A DNA stretch of 64,000 nt, taken from Hyalella azteca (Eukaryota > Arthropoda > Malacostraca > Amphipoda > Hyalellidae). Position 1 is the first letter of the stretch. Every line of letters begins with the position of its first letter. Positions 35,003 through 46,688 of the stretch are shown here, piece by piece. A program made the translations under genes and the position numbers. The stretch lies in the NCBI RefSeq assembly GCF_000764305.2, contig NW_025938218.1, forward strand, positions 370,637 through 434,636. The letters are read 5' to 3'. The notes under the pieces were generated by a model that saw only the letters and a program-made list of their open reading frames with translations, was not told the DNA's origin and did not search any database.

Positions 35003-36567
35003 CAATCTTGGTCTTGGAACACGGACCGTAGCCCGTGGCTAAATAGACATTAATCCAATTACAAGGCGTCTTAATTCCGCTCTCAGAGACATTGCCCCAA
35101 ACTCGCTTCATGTCTGCTAAGTCGTCATGTGTGTATTTCTTTCAAAAGGATCTCGATGAAAGACAAGAAAATGGGATTTACAAACAATTTTATTGTTCGT
35201 TACATCAATTAATCAAACGATATTTTCCGCTGGCATGGGGAGATGATAAATCAGGTTTCACGAAGAAATATAATATTTTGACACCGTTCAAAAAATTTTT
35301 TGCCTAATTTACCCCAATATTCTTTATGTAGAGGCAATAGTTCTATATGAGATATTCAACTCATGAATGCACACAAATATATTTTTAGAATAATATTTTT
35401 GAAATGAGAAAATGATCCCAATGAAAATTCCGAGCCTGCATGTCCTCGAACCAAATATGTTTGTAAATGCCGAGACCGCTACGAGAAAAATTTATTTTAA
35501 ATCGATTTTATTATTGCAGCAATGCCAATATTGTTCGAATCCTCTAGCACGATTTCTCAAATCGTGAGTCATTTTGCAAAATGCATTTAAGTGGAGATTA
35601 CTAATGTTGCATGCTTTCGAATACATATTCCTGTTTTTAGCTAATTTCTGAGCCAAAGTTGTTTATTGAATCAAGTTTGGACAAGTAAAATTAATATGTA
35701 AAACAAAATATATTTACAATTTCATATCTTGGTTTTATCATACGAATGGAAAGAAGAATTGAGCTGCCACCTCGTTATTAAAATAGATTTTAATAGTTCT
35801 ACAGTCGCTAGCATTGTTTTCATGACTAAACTGTAACTAAATCTTGAGAGTGATTGAGCGTCGAAATAAATAATAAAAATCAAAATCTGCGATATTCATT
35901 TAGTAAACTGAAATAAAATCAAAATATTCATTTAGTAAACTGCGGTGTTCCAGTTAAAACGCTCACTGAAATTATCAAAATAATAATCTTAGGTTATCAA
36001 GACGATTATTTGCTAAACGACGAAGCCTTCAATACTTTCATCGTAAGCAGAAGCGTCGCTACACACGCATCAGCTTCCCCCCGAGGAGCCAGTCTAAGGC
36101 TGTACGAAGCGTGTAATTGATTGGATGTGCTGGGGGAGAGTGTGGATATATACTAACGTATAAACGGGATACACCCTTCAGAAATCTTGATAAATTACTA
36201 ATATATATGCGTCGTAGAATATAATAAATATATATTATACGACGCTTAACGAGTGTTGAGAATTAAATACGAACAGTTTGCTTCTGGAAAATCTTTTGAT
36301 AATTTTCTTATGTACATGGAAATGTTGTACCTGAAAATAAGCGGCATTGTGAGAGAATGTAATAACGTGAACATTTGATTAAAATTAGGCGCTAAGTGAT
36401 TACGTGACATTAATTTTCCGAATAGAATGTTTCGAAAAAAAACTGTTGGAATTTGGAACTTTCCTGTATGTGAAAATTAGTGAGTCCTGATTGTAAATTT
36501 GTGAGTCCTGATTAAGTCCGTTGAAACAGGCACGCGGAATATGCGTTTTTTCCAAAAACGTCAAATA
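35003..36567. other. Non-coding stretch
   Basis: AT-rich. A short duplicated phrase (ATTCATTTAGTAAACTG, about 35895 and 35925) and an inverted repeat (36209-36245) are the only structures seen. Confidence 0.4.
36209..36245. repeat. 15-bp inverted repeat with one mismatch
   Basis: GCGTCGTAGAATATA (36209-36223) and TATATTATACGACGC (36231-36245) pair at 14 of 15 positions around a 7-bp AT loop. Confidence 0.88.
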
Positions 36568-36651
36568 AAAAAATATAACTTAGTACTCACTGCAGTGAGT
36601 GACAGATAGCGCATTTTTTCGTCGACGAAAGCTTGAGGTCACGGACGGACG

Positions 36652-36684
<33 letters not shown>

Positions 36685-36737
36685 CATGGCGAGCACAATA
36701 GTGCATTTTTTCCATAAATGAGAAAATGCGCTAAAAA
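36568..36737 (-). mobile_element. Family B element, copy 2
   Basis: Reverse orientation of copy 1: ACTCACTGCAGTGAGTGACAG, GCGCATTTTTTCGTCGACG, an expanded GGAC/AGAC tetranucleotide run, CATGGCGAGCACAATAGTGC, CATAAATGAGAAAATGCGCT. The tetranucleotide core is longer than in the other copies. Confidence 0.75.
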
Positions 36738-37487
36738 CTCCCCATCTTTACTCGTCACTTTGGCACATGCGTCTTAGGCCTGAGGCCGTGTTAGGCTCCC
36801 CTCACGTCATTTCCCTCAGTTGGACCCTTCATAAAATAGGTGCTCGAGCGCGCCCCTTATGATGGATTACGCTAATGTTATCAGGCTGTCATTTTTCCAA
36901 CTGATTGACCCACTAACTTCCCTACCGACCAGCCCATTGTGATTTTTTATGATCCCGCGTAAGCCTAAGTGCACTTTTCACCAGCAAGCGAGGGTCGCTA
37001 TATACAATTAACTAATAGGGATTACTGGGAGCTTCTATGGCGCTGATCCCAACCACTTGGAGACATTTAATAAAAGGAGAATTTAAACTAAGGAACCATC
37101 TCTGGAATGAGTGTTAAAATTAAAATTTTATTAAATTTAAATTACACATATACGTCACAAATTGTAATGAACAGCGTATTATAGTTTTATATTATAGTAT
37201 AGTTATATTATATTATAGTATAGTTTAAACACTAAGAATTATGTGTCGGGCTACAACGGCCGTTTGGGTATTGCAAAATAATGTTTTTCAACAGTCATTT
37301 CAGCAACGATGATTCTCCCGTGTTGAGACACAGCGACTGCTTTCGTTTTAAGCAAAGTTCTTGTTGATTTTACCCTGCATATGAAATCTTTTAATAAAGC
37401 AATAACCATGATTTTGCTTGGCGTGCTTATTTGCGTTAAGTTATGTCAGAAGTTTCTAAGGCGAGGAACATACGAGTCGAACAGCGG
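36738..37487. other. Non-coding spacer
   Basis: The 36750-37080 part is GC-richer than its surroundings and reads like a candidate conserved non-coding block. No gene is recognised. A TTATA/TAGTATAG run lies near 37180-37225. Confidence 0.35.
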
Positions 37488-37644
37488 CCAGGGCCTATAC
37501 TTTAAAAAAAAAAAGTTAAGTGATCGTAAGTTTATCAGCCAATCATTGACGGCCTTTCAAGCAAAATCTATACCAATTATAGACAGTAAAATAAAGCGTA
37601 AGTATTTACGTTCACTTAGCGAATTTTGAAAGTATGGCTCCTGG
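37488..37644 (-). mobile_element. Family A element, copy 7
   Basis: Ends CCAGGGCCTATACTTT and GAAAGTATGGCTCCTGG. The interior palindrome is altered to CGTAAGTATTTACG. Other features are as in copy 5. Confidence 0.8.
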
Positions 37645-38270
37645 TCGATCACAGTGGATGACGTGTCAGACGTGATGGATGTTTGGGCGAGGGCGACACA
37701 CGCGTCATCCAAATGCTCGCGCCCAGCCAGATTTTTGCTCAACCATCCCTCCTGCTCACTTCTGCCTCATGATTAATTCAACTTACTAACGGCAAATAAA
37801 ATATGAGCGCACAAACGATTATTTGTATCTGTAAGAATCCAGCTCTCGGTAAATAATTTTACACCTATTTATTTCCTCCGATTTATTTTCCTCAGAGTTG
37901 CTATTTGATTTTTTGGGTACATAGACTCAGCATTTGCACTACATATCAGTTATTTTTTTACCATAGAGCGTAAGAAATTGGCTTCGTGCGTGATACATCG
38001 ACGTACGTATTCTGTAGATTTAATTAAGGGGATATTGCATGCCCCCCGAAAAAATCTTTCATTTGTTCCCAATAGCTTCGTATTCTATAAGTACGTCTTT
38101 GGTGGTAAACGTTCCAAAGTTAAACATTTAAATGTTAATGAGCGTTAAAAACTACGTTTCTACAACAAAAATGCACTCAATATGAAAAAACGAAGCCATC
38201 TTCGGGAAACGGGAATTAAATTGAACCGTTCTCTAAAGCTCCATATGTCTTGAGGCCCTCAAATGAGATC
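37645..38270. other. Non-coding spacer
   Basis: No gene recognised. A GC-richer 50-bp patch at 37660-37740 follows the element. Confidence 0.4.
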
Positions 38271-38670
38271 GAACACCGGCGACGTTTATAAAGCTCTTAG
38301 CACATTTCTGAGAGCATCATGAAGTGATGTTCATTTTATTAGCGTTTTATGATGCGTTGGGAACACCGGCAACGTTTATAAAGCGCTTGTTGGCACATTT
38401 CTGAGAGCATCATGAAGTGATGTTCATTTTAGCAGCGTTTTTGTGCGTTTTATGATGCGTTGGGAGCACCGGCAACGTTTATAAAGCGTTTGTTAGCACA
38501 TTTCTGAGAGCATCATGAAGTGATGTTCATTTTATCAGCGTTTTTGTGCGCTTTATGATGCGTTGGGAGCACCGGCAACGTTTATAAAGCGTTTGTTGGC
38601 ACATTTCTGAAAGCATCATGAAGTGATGTTCATTTTATCAGCGTTTTTGTGCGCTTTATGATGCGTTGGG
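38271..38670. repeat. 103-bp tandem repeat, 4 copies
   Basis: G(A/G)(A/G)CACCGGC anchors at 38271, 38361, 38464 and 38567. Full units are 103 bp and the first is 90 bp, lacking the TTTTTGTGCG part. Units share CATTTCTGAGAGCATCATGA and AGTGATGTTCATTTTA. Confidence 0.93.
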
Positions 38671-39088
38671 CGGCTCCTAGAAATGTCTTGTAGCGCCAGC
38701 AGCAATGCAAAGCTTCCTAAGAATGACCAAAGCATCCGATCTCTTTCCGAGAAACGACGCCTGCAATTACAAATACTCGACATCCTTCGGATACTCAGCC
38801 ATCCTGAGTATTCCGAGATAGTCATGATATTTTGAGAAAAATTATCGGTGATAAAAATTGGCATCTGCCTATGATAACCTAACTGGATCAGGCGGGAAAT
38901 ATTCTATATGACTGGATGAAATAGATAAATTTTATGGCCATTAGTCAAATAATTTAAGTAGGAATGGACAAGTTGTCTAAGTTATTTGATAGTGAATTTT
39001 TATTTTCCTACGACTTAAAATAATATGAACTATGTAGCTAGAATACAAGCTTATTATCTTCGCTTACGGTATGGCGCGCCAAAATATC
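38671..39088. other. Non-coding spacer
   Basis: No gene recognised. The patch at 38665-38780 is GC-richer than its surroundings. Confidence 0.4.
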
Positions 39089-39240
39089 TTTTTGGCGCAT
39101 TTTCTCATTTATGGAAAAAAGGAGCTATTGTGTTCGTCATGTCCGTCCGTCTGTCTGTACGTCTGTCCGTCCGTGACTTAACATTTTCGTGGACGAGAAA
39201 ATGCTCTCACTGTCACTCACTGCAGTGAATACTGATCTAA
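39089..39240 (+). mobile_element. Family B element, copy 3
   Basis: TTTTTGGCGCATTTTCTCAT, then ATGGAAAAAAGGAGCTATTG, the GTCC/GTCT run, GTGACTTAACATTTTCGTGG, GACGAGAAAATG and TCACTCACTGCAGTGAATAC. Same order and spacing as copy 1. Confidence 0.75.
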
Positions 39241-42200
39241 TTTATGGTCAGTTATGTTTCTGTTGATTTTACAACCGAGTGTCATGCCTCAAATGTTTGC
39301 ATCATGAACTCCTCCTAGGGCTTATGAATCTGGAGCGGGCGAGCCGAATTAATAAGAGCTATTGATGTGGCATGGGTTTCAAGATTTTACTATCTCGTAG
39401 ATTTTGCCGAAAAAATACTACATTAATTGAATTTCTCGCGATTTAAAATACCATACAAATGAATAAGGTTTTGAACAAATTAAATACTTGCAGAATCTCA
39501 GGAATCGTGTCCTTGTACCTATATTAATACCATTTGGAAACTGCAATATAATGATTATTAATTATTCATGATAGCTTTCACTGATGGACGAAGTTACCCA
39601 GTCTCCAGATCGGCCGGACATAATGAGGCTGAGAAGCCTGTGTCCGGCACGCACTCACGTGTGAAAAGTATAACGGGTTCCCACATATCACTGAAAAATC
39701 TAACCTTATTAGAATACCACGGTCGAGACTCGGAATTTTGATGGCCATTCCTAGATGAGAGGCACGAACCAACTATTGATAATTGAGATGCAAAAGAAAG
39801 TTTCTATTATTGAAACTGATGGCGTGTTTATCTACAGAAACTTTCTAATTAAACCAACGAAAGAAATTATTCTCTATTATAATTATTTACTCCATGGAGT
39901 GCTTAGAGAATTTTTGAACATAGTTTATTTGATACATAATTCTCTGCAGGCATTGGGGGCTACCAATATCTTTACTGAGAAAGTATTTCCTACAGTTATT
40001 TTTAGAGTAAAAGCCGCTGCTGATGTCACCCAAATCTGAAATCCTGCCATATCTGAAAGCCTGTTTTTGAATCAGATAAGGAAATAAATTCATGAAAGAA
40101 TCATGATGATCAGTGATTGGTGTGGAAATCAAGGACTACTCGTTTGCCCGCAATCGTTCTTGGGCGTGATATAAAAACATAGATTCTCTGTTGTGGGAAT
40201 AAAGTATAAAATTCATTCGGCAGAAAGAATCTTCATAACGATTCCTCTATTCATGTTCAAGAAGACAAGTGAAATTCATGCGGCTCCTCAAGTGGCTTAT
40301 TAACCGTTTTCATATAACTTGAAATTTGGTACTCACATTTTATACAGCTCATTGATCTGAGGCTATGTGTAGATATTGCATGCTGATGGTTGGCGTTGGG
40401 CCCAGGGCCTGTTTACGAGAAAATTGTAGTGCGTGCGTAGGTAGGACTATGTCGAGATTACAAATCCATGAGATAGTATAGTAGTATAGTATCTTCGGCA
40501 TTAAATAAATAGGCCTGGATAGGCCTGTCGCCGATTCTTGTACTTTTCTTGACTAGACTGGCCTTACGGACGGTAGATTTAAAATCGTATTAACGTATTA
40601 TACTAACTTGTGTAGTGGCTGCGGACTTACGCCGGTATTGTTCTAGACACTCTACTATTTTAGATACTTAACTTCATAGATTTAGATACTACACCATGGA
40701 GCTCCATGCGATAACATGCATGCCTTCCATGATACAGAGCGACTAATGCCAGTGTTGCCAAATCAGTCTGCATTCAAAAATAGTGTTTTATACTAAAATT
40801 GCGCCAAGAATTTGTGCTCAGTGATACGAAGACATTTTATTCGACTCAAATTATCTTATTTATTGGTATCTGGATGGAGTCCGTAATTTCTTAGTATTTA
40901 TTATTTATGCCAAGTGGAAGTACTTTTTGATTGGTATGGAAAATGAATCCTCAGAGACGGTGGACGATTTCTCAAAAGTAGAGCGCTTGCTTCTCCTAAA
41001 ATATTTGATAACTGTTGATTCTTACATCACTGCACCTGTTTTGCTCCTACTATGAAATAGCACTGAATCCAATGAAAAAATATTAAAAAGTGTATACTTA
41101 TTCAGTACTAGTTGGACATTCTAACTTCATGATATAAGGGTTTTTTTGCTATAACAACACTTATTTATTTTTTCCTAATACCTAGAGTATAATTATATAC
41201 TAAAATAAGGAAGAAATGTCCTCTAGTCACTTGGGTAAATACAAGCGAAATCAGCCCCAGCAATAGCACCATAGAATGGATCAAGAAATGAGTAAATTCA
41301 GTGCACGTTCGTATCTGGTAGAAAGAATTAAGCCGTCACTAGTCTGACGAGTAGCAGGGCTCGAGCAGGTCTAGGCTGTGTGTCGTGGACGTATCATTAG
41401 TCAAGGCTCCACTAATTAGTGCAATCACGGGAGAATTAGAGTCGATTTAGTGTGGTATTACCGACCGAACGACTGCCACTTGATGCCCACCGCTCTTCAC
41501 GCTGTGCCTTTCAACTCCGTTGTTTTCTTGCGACCAAACACACCAAAGGCAGCCAGACAAACAGCACGTTTGTTTCTTCTTCGATAGAGTTCATTTATCC
41601 AGGAGCCAATGTGTACCCCATTCTCTGGATTGATTAGTGCGAGTTTTGGATGACCCTAGGTTTGTTTTGCTACCACACCCCTTTTGCGATAAGATTGATT
41701 AAAATGCGTGGAGCTGTCATTATAGTCTGAAGAATAATTATTTTCAGTGTGGTTGATTAAATATTTTCGTGTCAACTCGTGCAATAGTTATTTTGACGTT
41801 CAAATTATTAGACGAAAAGTGAGCGCTTTGATACACAAAAATTAAGGAATTATTATTTTCCTAGAGTCATGTGCATCTATCGCCAATGCTGACAAAATAC
41901 TTGAGAAATGCGCAAATGCTTCCATGCTGGGAAACTATTTTAACTCCACAAAAGCAGGACTATATTACATCCGTGCTTTTTATAAACGTACCTACAAATT
42001 CGCACAACTCTTTTCTACTAATCAGCCTTCCGGGCACCAACCTACCACTACCACCTAGATACGGTGGTCAAGATTTATCTCGGTGGTGTGAGGGAGTTCA
42101 ATCACCGCTTCATTTCCTCTTTGACCAGCAGATCAATCTGAAACCGCAGCAATTCACGAGACTGGCTGCGATATCTCCTGGACGTTGATGAACATTTTTA

Positions 42201-42635
42201 TTTCGCTAAACCAACGGCAGGAAATTGGGACTCGACGATCTGGTTAGATTCGAGCCATGACGGAAAAAATCGATTAAGGTGAAAATATTGTTGAAAATTT
42301 TACGTTCATGTACATATTATTTTCTTTATAAACTAACAAGATAAATATTTCTTATCTCATCTGAACTGAATATATATGGTTTAAAAACTAGAAAAAATAG
42401 AAATTGGTTAAGTTAGATAGAATTTTATTTAAAAATTGTAATTTCGATGTGTCTTCGATACAAACCGGACGAAGCAATTTTAAATATTGGAACTTGAAGG
42501 GAGTAAATTATTTGGAAGGATTTTCGTAATGAAAAGTTTACAATATAATACTACGAAAAATAAAGTGTCCTGCCCAAATATTGACTATGATTTACTATTG
42601 GATCTTGGAATTCGTTAAGGACTTGAGGAAATTAT
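39241..42635. other. Non-coding stretch
   Basis: No gene recognised. Open frames at 39755-40039, 41452-41637 and 41871-42188 are short and lack known motifs. The 40400-40760 stretch, starting CCAGGGCCTGTTTACG, has a more even composition and could be a decayed transposon. Confidence 0.35.
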
Positions 42636-42740
42636 GCCAAATGACATGGCAGAAATTTCACAGCTTTCAGGGGCTCGAACCAACGCCTAGCAGCTCCAAT
42701 TTATCGGAGGGCCTTACCTCTGAACCTTTTTGCAACTGGT
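42636..42740 (-). mobile_element. tRNA-like pol III promoter, possible SINE head or tRNA relic
   Basis: On the minus strand AGGTTCAGAGG (42717-42727) resembles a tRNA A box, and GGTTCGAGCCC (42671-42681) matches the B-box consensus GGTTCGANNCC, about 35 bp further on. The T-stem does not pair well, so this is not an intact tRNA. Either a tRNA-derived SINE or a tRNA pseudogene is possible. Confidence 0.4.
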
Positions 42741-43222
42741 TATTAATAAGGTTAAGAAATTCTTTTGAGACAAAAATTGTCTGTATTGATTCCAAATACT
42801 TTTAGTAAATCTTGCATTTGCGTTTGTAGTAGATTTGAAGAAGTAGAGTTTTGAAGAAGGTTTTAATGTGACTGGTTTCATTTCTGCTCGTCTTGTTTAG
42901 ATGAACAGGCCATAAAATGGTTAAAAGGAAATCATTAGTTCACAGGATTACGATTGTTGCGATTGAAGGTCCGATTGTATAGTGTTTTAAAGTTATAATT
43001 CTATTTCACAAATTTTACTTTGACACGTAACCAACCAAAACGCAAAGAAAACTTTCTACCGCTCAACGCGAGGCAGACTTTTCCAAGTGTGACTTTTTCG
43101 CCATCAGTTAATGAAGTTTTAAATAATTCTACTATATCAAATAGAATGATAAGCATTGGCTCGCTTCACCGATATCAGGTCTACACCAGGCGAGGGAGCT
43201 GATACATATCACAGCCATATAG
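42741..43222. other. Non-coding spacer
   Basis: No gene recognised; an open frame at 43020-43202 has no known motif. Confidence 0.35.
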
Positions 43223-43322
43223 TTGAGACTAGTCAGCCACTGCATCAGAAGACTATCTACTAATCCTTTAGTCGCTCCTTGAGACTAGTCAGCCACTGCA
43301 TCAGAAGACTATCTACTAATCC
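43223..43322. repeat. Repeat E, 56-bp unit, 1.8 copies, cut by adapter
   Basis: TTGAGACTAGTCAGCCACTG starts at 43223 and 43279. The 84 bp from 43239 to 43322 are identical to 45579-45662. The second unit stops at TAATCC, where the synthetic adapter begins. Confidence 0.93.
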
Positions 43323-43359
43323 CTGTCTCTTATACACATCTAGATGTGTATAAGAGACA
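43323..43359. other. Synthetic Nextera mate-pair junction adapter
   Basis: CTGTCTCTTATACACATCT (43323-43341) followed by AGATGTGTATAAGAGACA (43342-43359); the last G of the second mosaic end is replaced by A. Same artefact as at 11192-11229. Confidence 0.96.
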
Positions 43360-44142
43360 AATAGATGGCTAACGTATTTCTGTATTTTTATGAGGAAATA
43401 GATGGCTCGGTTTGTTGGCTAGGGGGGATTTGGGTTGTGCAGCACGACTGCCGTAAAGTAGAAAGTTTTCTCTGGCCTCCTCGTGAAGAGGGATCATTGA
43501 AATGCTCACGATGTCCTTGCTTGCTCTCATTGAGCTCATGTCCATATTAATGCCTCCATAACCGACGCTTCAGCACCGGCAATAACAAGTTTTATTGCGC
43601 ATAATGGAAGACAGCAATTACAGCTGGTAAATTTCCCTTCATTTTGGGACTGAAAAGTATTTCATAATGTTTGAAGGAATGCTACACAATGTTTATGTTT
43701 AGTGAATAAACATCGTTCATTGCCTAATAACATGTGCTTGCTATGATCTTTTAGTAGTTCTATAATTTTGGCATTAACTTTTATGGTGTAACGATAATAT
43801 GAGGAGTCCCTGGTTACCGTTGAAATAAGAAGAATAAAAATCGATAATATACATTTTTAATAAATGGATTACGACAAGAATTCACTCAACCTTAAAATTT
43901 ATGATAACAGTAATAAATAAAGATATCAATTGGTCTCTGGGTTTCTAAAAATGTTTATACTCTTGCAACTACGTCTTATAAGCAGCCATTATGAGTTCCT
44001 TGCTACAGTCCGTGTTTGATTACATTTTTTTGTCATCTTCGACTGGAGCTTAAAATTAAGGAGACGATTTGACCGATCGTACCTACTCAGAAGTGGCATA
44101 TTACCTGACACCGACCGGCCACCTAGTGCACACAATGTATTA
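43360..44142. other. Non-coding stretch after the adapter
   Basis: AAATAGATGGCT directly after the adapter recurs at about 43394-43405, a 34-bp offset short duplication. An open frame at 43365-43550 has no known motif. Confidence 0.4.
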
Positions 44143-44354
44143 CACTGTTAGAAAAAACGGTGAAAAAACGGTCCTACTGACGTTCTAGTGGCCGGTCGCC
44201 CCGTGAAAATAAACTGTTTCGCCGTTTTTATCAGCTGTTTTACGGATTTCTAGTGTTAAATTAGAATAAAAACGGCGACACGTTGTTTCTTTTCACGTGC
44301 CGACCGGCCACTGAAACGCCGGCAATACCGTTAACGGTAATTTTTCTAACAGTG
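44143..44354. mobile_element. Non-autonomous Tc1/mariner-like MITE, 212 bp
   Basis: Terminal inverted repeats CACTGTTAGAAAAA and TTTTTCTAACAGTG are flanked on both sides by TA (44141-44142 and 44355-44356), the target duplication typical of the Tc1/mariner superfamily. Inside, GTGGCCGGTCG... and ...CCGACCGGCCAC, and AACTGTTTCGCCGTTTTTAT versus ATAAAAACGGCGACACGTT, add nested inverted repeats, so most of the element can fold into one hairpin. No transposase is present. Confidence 0.75.
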
Positions 44355-44356
44355 TA

Positions 44357-44689
44357 TTGATACTTTTTAGCGACCTTGTGAGTGCAAAATACTACATTGC
44401 ATCCATAACACATTGCTAAAATTTATTTATTGCATAAACCTGACAGGTGACAAAAACCTCCAACTCTGCAGAGTGCAGCTAAAATTAAAGCTAAAATATT
44501 TAAGTCATTGGACGAATAAGCTTCAAATTTTGTACACAAAAATCGCTTCTATGTAAGGTGACTTGCATGTACAGCTGGACGCTAAAGGGTTAAGTGTCTT
44601 CTGAGTTGATCCATGCGTGCGAGGACATCCATGTGTTGTATTTAGCCTTGAACTTCAAACATCGGGCATATAGGAAATCAGTTCTGTCA
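44357..44689. other. Non-coding spacer
   Basis: No gene or repeat recognised; ordinary AT-rich sequence. Confidence 0.4.
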
Positions 44690-45368
44690 ATGTTGGCACA
44701 TAGTGTCAGCTGTCGCATGTTAAAGACTGTCAGCCCATATCATCGTATAAAATGTTACAGGTCAGCAAGGTGGCCAAGGATCAGCGTGCAGGGCAAGATG
44801 TTTGGTGTCCATCTATGCGGTACAAGTTGTCAGTTGTCAGCCTAGTGAAAGGAGGCAGTCAGCCTGCCCCTGGTGTAGGCCGTCAATTGTCAGTCATATG
44901 TTGGCTGACAGTCTGTGTATAGGCTTTAAATATATCACTGAGGAGCTGTCTACCCTGATTAAATTTGCAATTGGAAGTCAGCCTGATGATGGTAGTCAGG
45001 TAGTCACTCTGGTGATAACAATTCTAATCACACTGATAATGATAACTATCAGCGGTCAGCCCAGTGACGCCTATCACCATCAGACTAATAATTTAGGGCG
45101 TCAGCTGACAATCAAGTGTAGGCTATCACCATCAGCCTGATGATTTAGGTAGTAGTGGTCAGGCTGATCTGCGATGTCAGCTGCCAGTGAGTTATAAACT
45201 GTCGGTCAGTTTTAGACGAGAATCCTAAGAGAGCTTCTCATCTTGACGAAGGCTTGCAGGAAACATGTGTTAGATTTGAACCGTTAACCTGATGCCTGTC
45301 ATTAACTGGTATAGGCTACCTAATGTTTGTCTGTCTCTTTGAAGTCTCTACACTACCTGCTCATGAGC
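44690..45368. repeat. Degenerate CAGCCTGATGA-rich region
   Basis: Short phrases (GTCAGC, CAGCCTGATGAT, CTGACAGTC, TATCACCATCAG) recur at irregular spacing across about 600 bp, leading into the clean 25-bp array. It looks like an old, decayed repeat of related sequence. The open frame across it is probably a by-product. Confidence 0.55.
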
Positions 45369-45575
45369 CATCAGCCTGCTGTAGGCTAGCAGCCATCAGT
45401 CTGCTGTAGGCTGGCAGCCATCAGCCTGCTGTAGGCTGGCAGCCATCAGTCTGCTGTGGGCTGGCAGCAATCAGCCTGCTATGGGCTGGCAGCCATCAGC
45501 CTGCTGTAGGCTGGCAGCCATCAGCCTGCTGTAGGCTAGCAGCCATCAGCCTGCTGTAGGCTGGCAGCCATCAGC
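45369..45575. repeat. 25-bp tandem repeat, 8 copies
   Basis: CATCAGCCTGCTGTAGG plus CTGGCAGC starts at 45369, 45394, 45419, 45444, 45469, 45494, 45519 and 45544. The array passes directly into repeat E. Confidence 0.95.
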
Positions 45576-45578
45576 CTG

Positions 45579-45676
45579 ACTGCATCAGAAGACTATCTAC
45601 TAATCCTTTAGTCGCTCCTTGAGACTAGTCAGCCACTGCATCAGAAGACTATCTACTAATCCTTTAGTCGCTCCAT
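45579..45676. repeat. Repeat E, second locus
   Basis: Eighty-four bases identical to 43239-43322, here continuing through CTTTAGTCGCTCC with no adapter. This is probably the genuine arrangement of repeat E. Confidence 0.93.
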
Positions 45677-46501
45677 GTCTCTTCAGCCTCGCTATCTTGA
45701 CGCCCAGAAGAGCGATGCCTGCTATAATTGTTGACAAATTAGAGTCGACTCAAGCTGTCGTATTTGTACGCTCACATTTTTGTCATCCAATATACAAACG
45801 AAAGTGACTGGATCGCGACTTCCAATCTTGAGCTATGATGATAAATGAGTTTTATCTGATGAACGGAAATCTGTATAAAAACTAACCTGCTTCCAGAGTG
45901 TATCTTCATACAAAAGAAACTCATACGAAAACTTGTGCGAAATTTACTTCAAAAATGACGACATAGAGCATGTAAATTTTCAGAAACAGTCCTGTTATTC
46001 GAGGATTTTTTAAAATCAAAGTTCCAATTAAGTGAACTTCATTTGTTTAATATCCCACATGAAATTACGGACTTGCGCTGGCTTCAAACTTGGTATGATA
46101 GCATAAGGAACTCGTACAATTATGCTTTTAGATTCGAATCAATATTGGAACAAGTAGAATTTTTTGTAGATCTTCATATTTCTTTCACGTTTCAGCAGGT
46201 TAAATTTTTATTAATTTTTAGCAGATCGATTTTATTTTTTGATATAATCGCTTCTTGTGCTTTTTGAGAATAAATAATGACTGTCCGATATCCCGTTGCT
46301 CTTCTTCAATTTCTTCTACTTCAATTTATCAATTAATTGATAGCTTGGCAATTCGCTTTTTTTGTGTTAGCGACGGGCATGGAAGTCGTGGCGTGCGAAT
46401 CTTAAAAGTTGTTCATCATGCGCCGTCGAAAGCATCTCGTCTTAAGAAGATGAAATTAGTTATGACGCAAATGATGTGCCATGTTCTTAACTGAAGGAAT
46501 A
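45677..46501. other. Non-coding spacer
   Basis: No gene recognised. Open frames at 46043-46267 and 46255-46494 lack known motifs. Confidence 0.35.
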
Positions 46502-46688
46502 GGCTCGAAAGTGAACAAATTATTTTTTACATGGTGTAATGATTGGCATATTTACATAGTGTAATGAATGGGCTCGAAAGTGAACAAATTATTTTTTACA
46601 TGGTGTAATGATTGGCCTATTTACATGGTGTAATGAATGGGCTCGAAAGTGAACAAATTATTCTATAAATGGTGTAATGTCTGTGCTA
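46502..46688. repeat. 69-bp tandem repeat, 2.7 copies
   Basis: GGCTCGAAAGTGAACAAATT starts at 46502, 46571 and 46640. Each unit also carries an inner repetition of ACATGGTGTAATGA. Confidence 0.93.

Noticed and set aside
41871..42188. 105-codon open frame
   Set aside because: No motif recognised and no exon-intron context; composition alone does not support a gene.
42636..42740. Functional tRNA gene
   Set aside because: A and B boxes are present, but T-stem and acceptor pairing fail.
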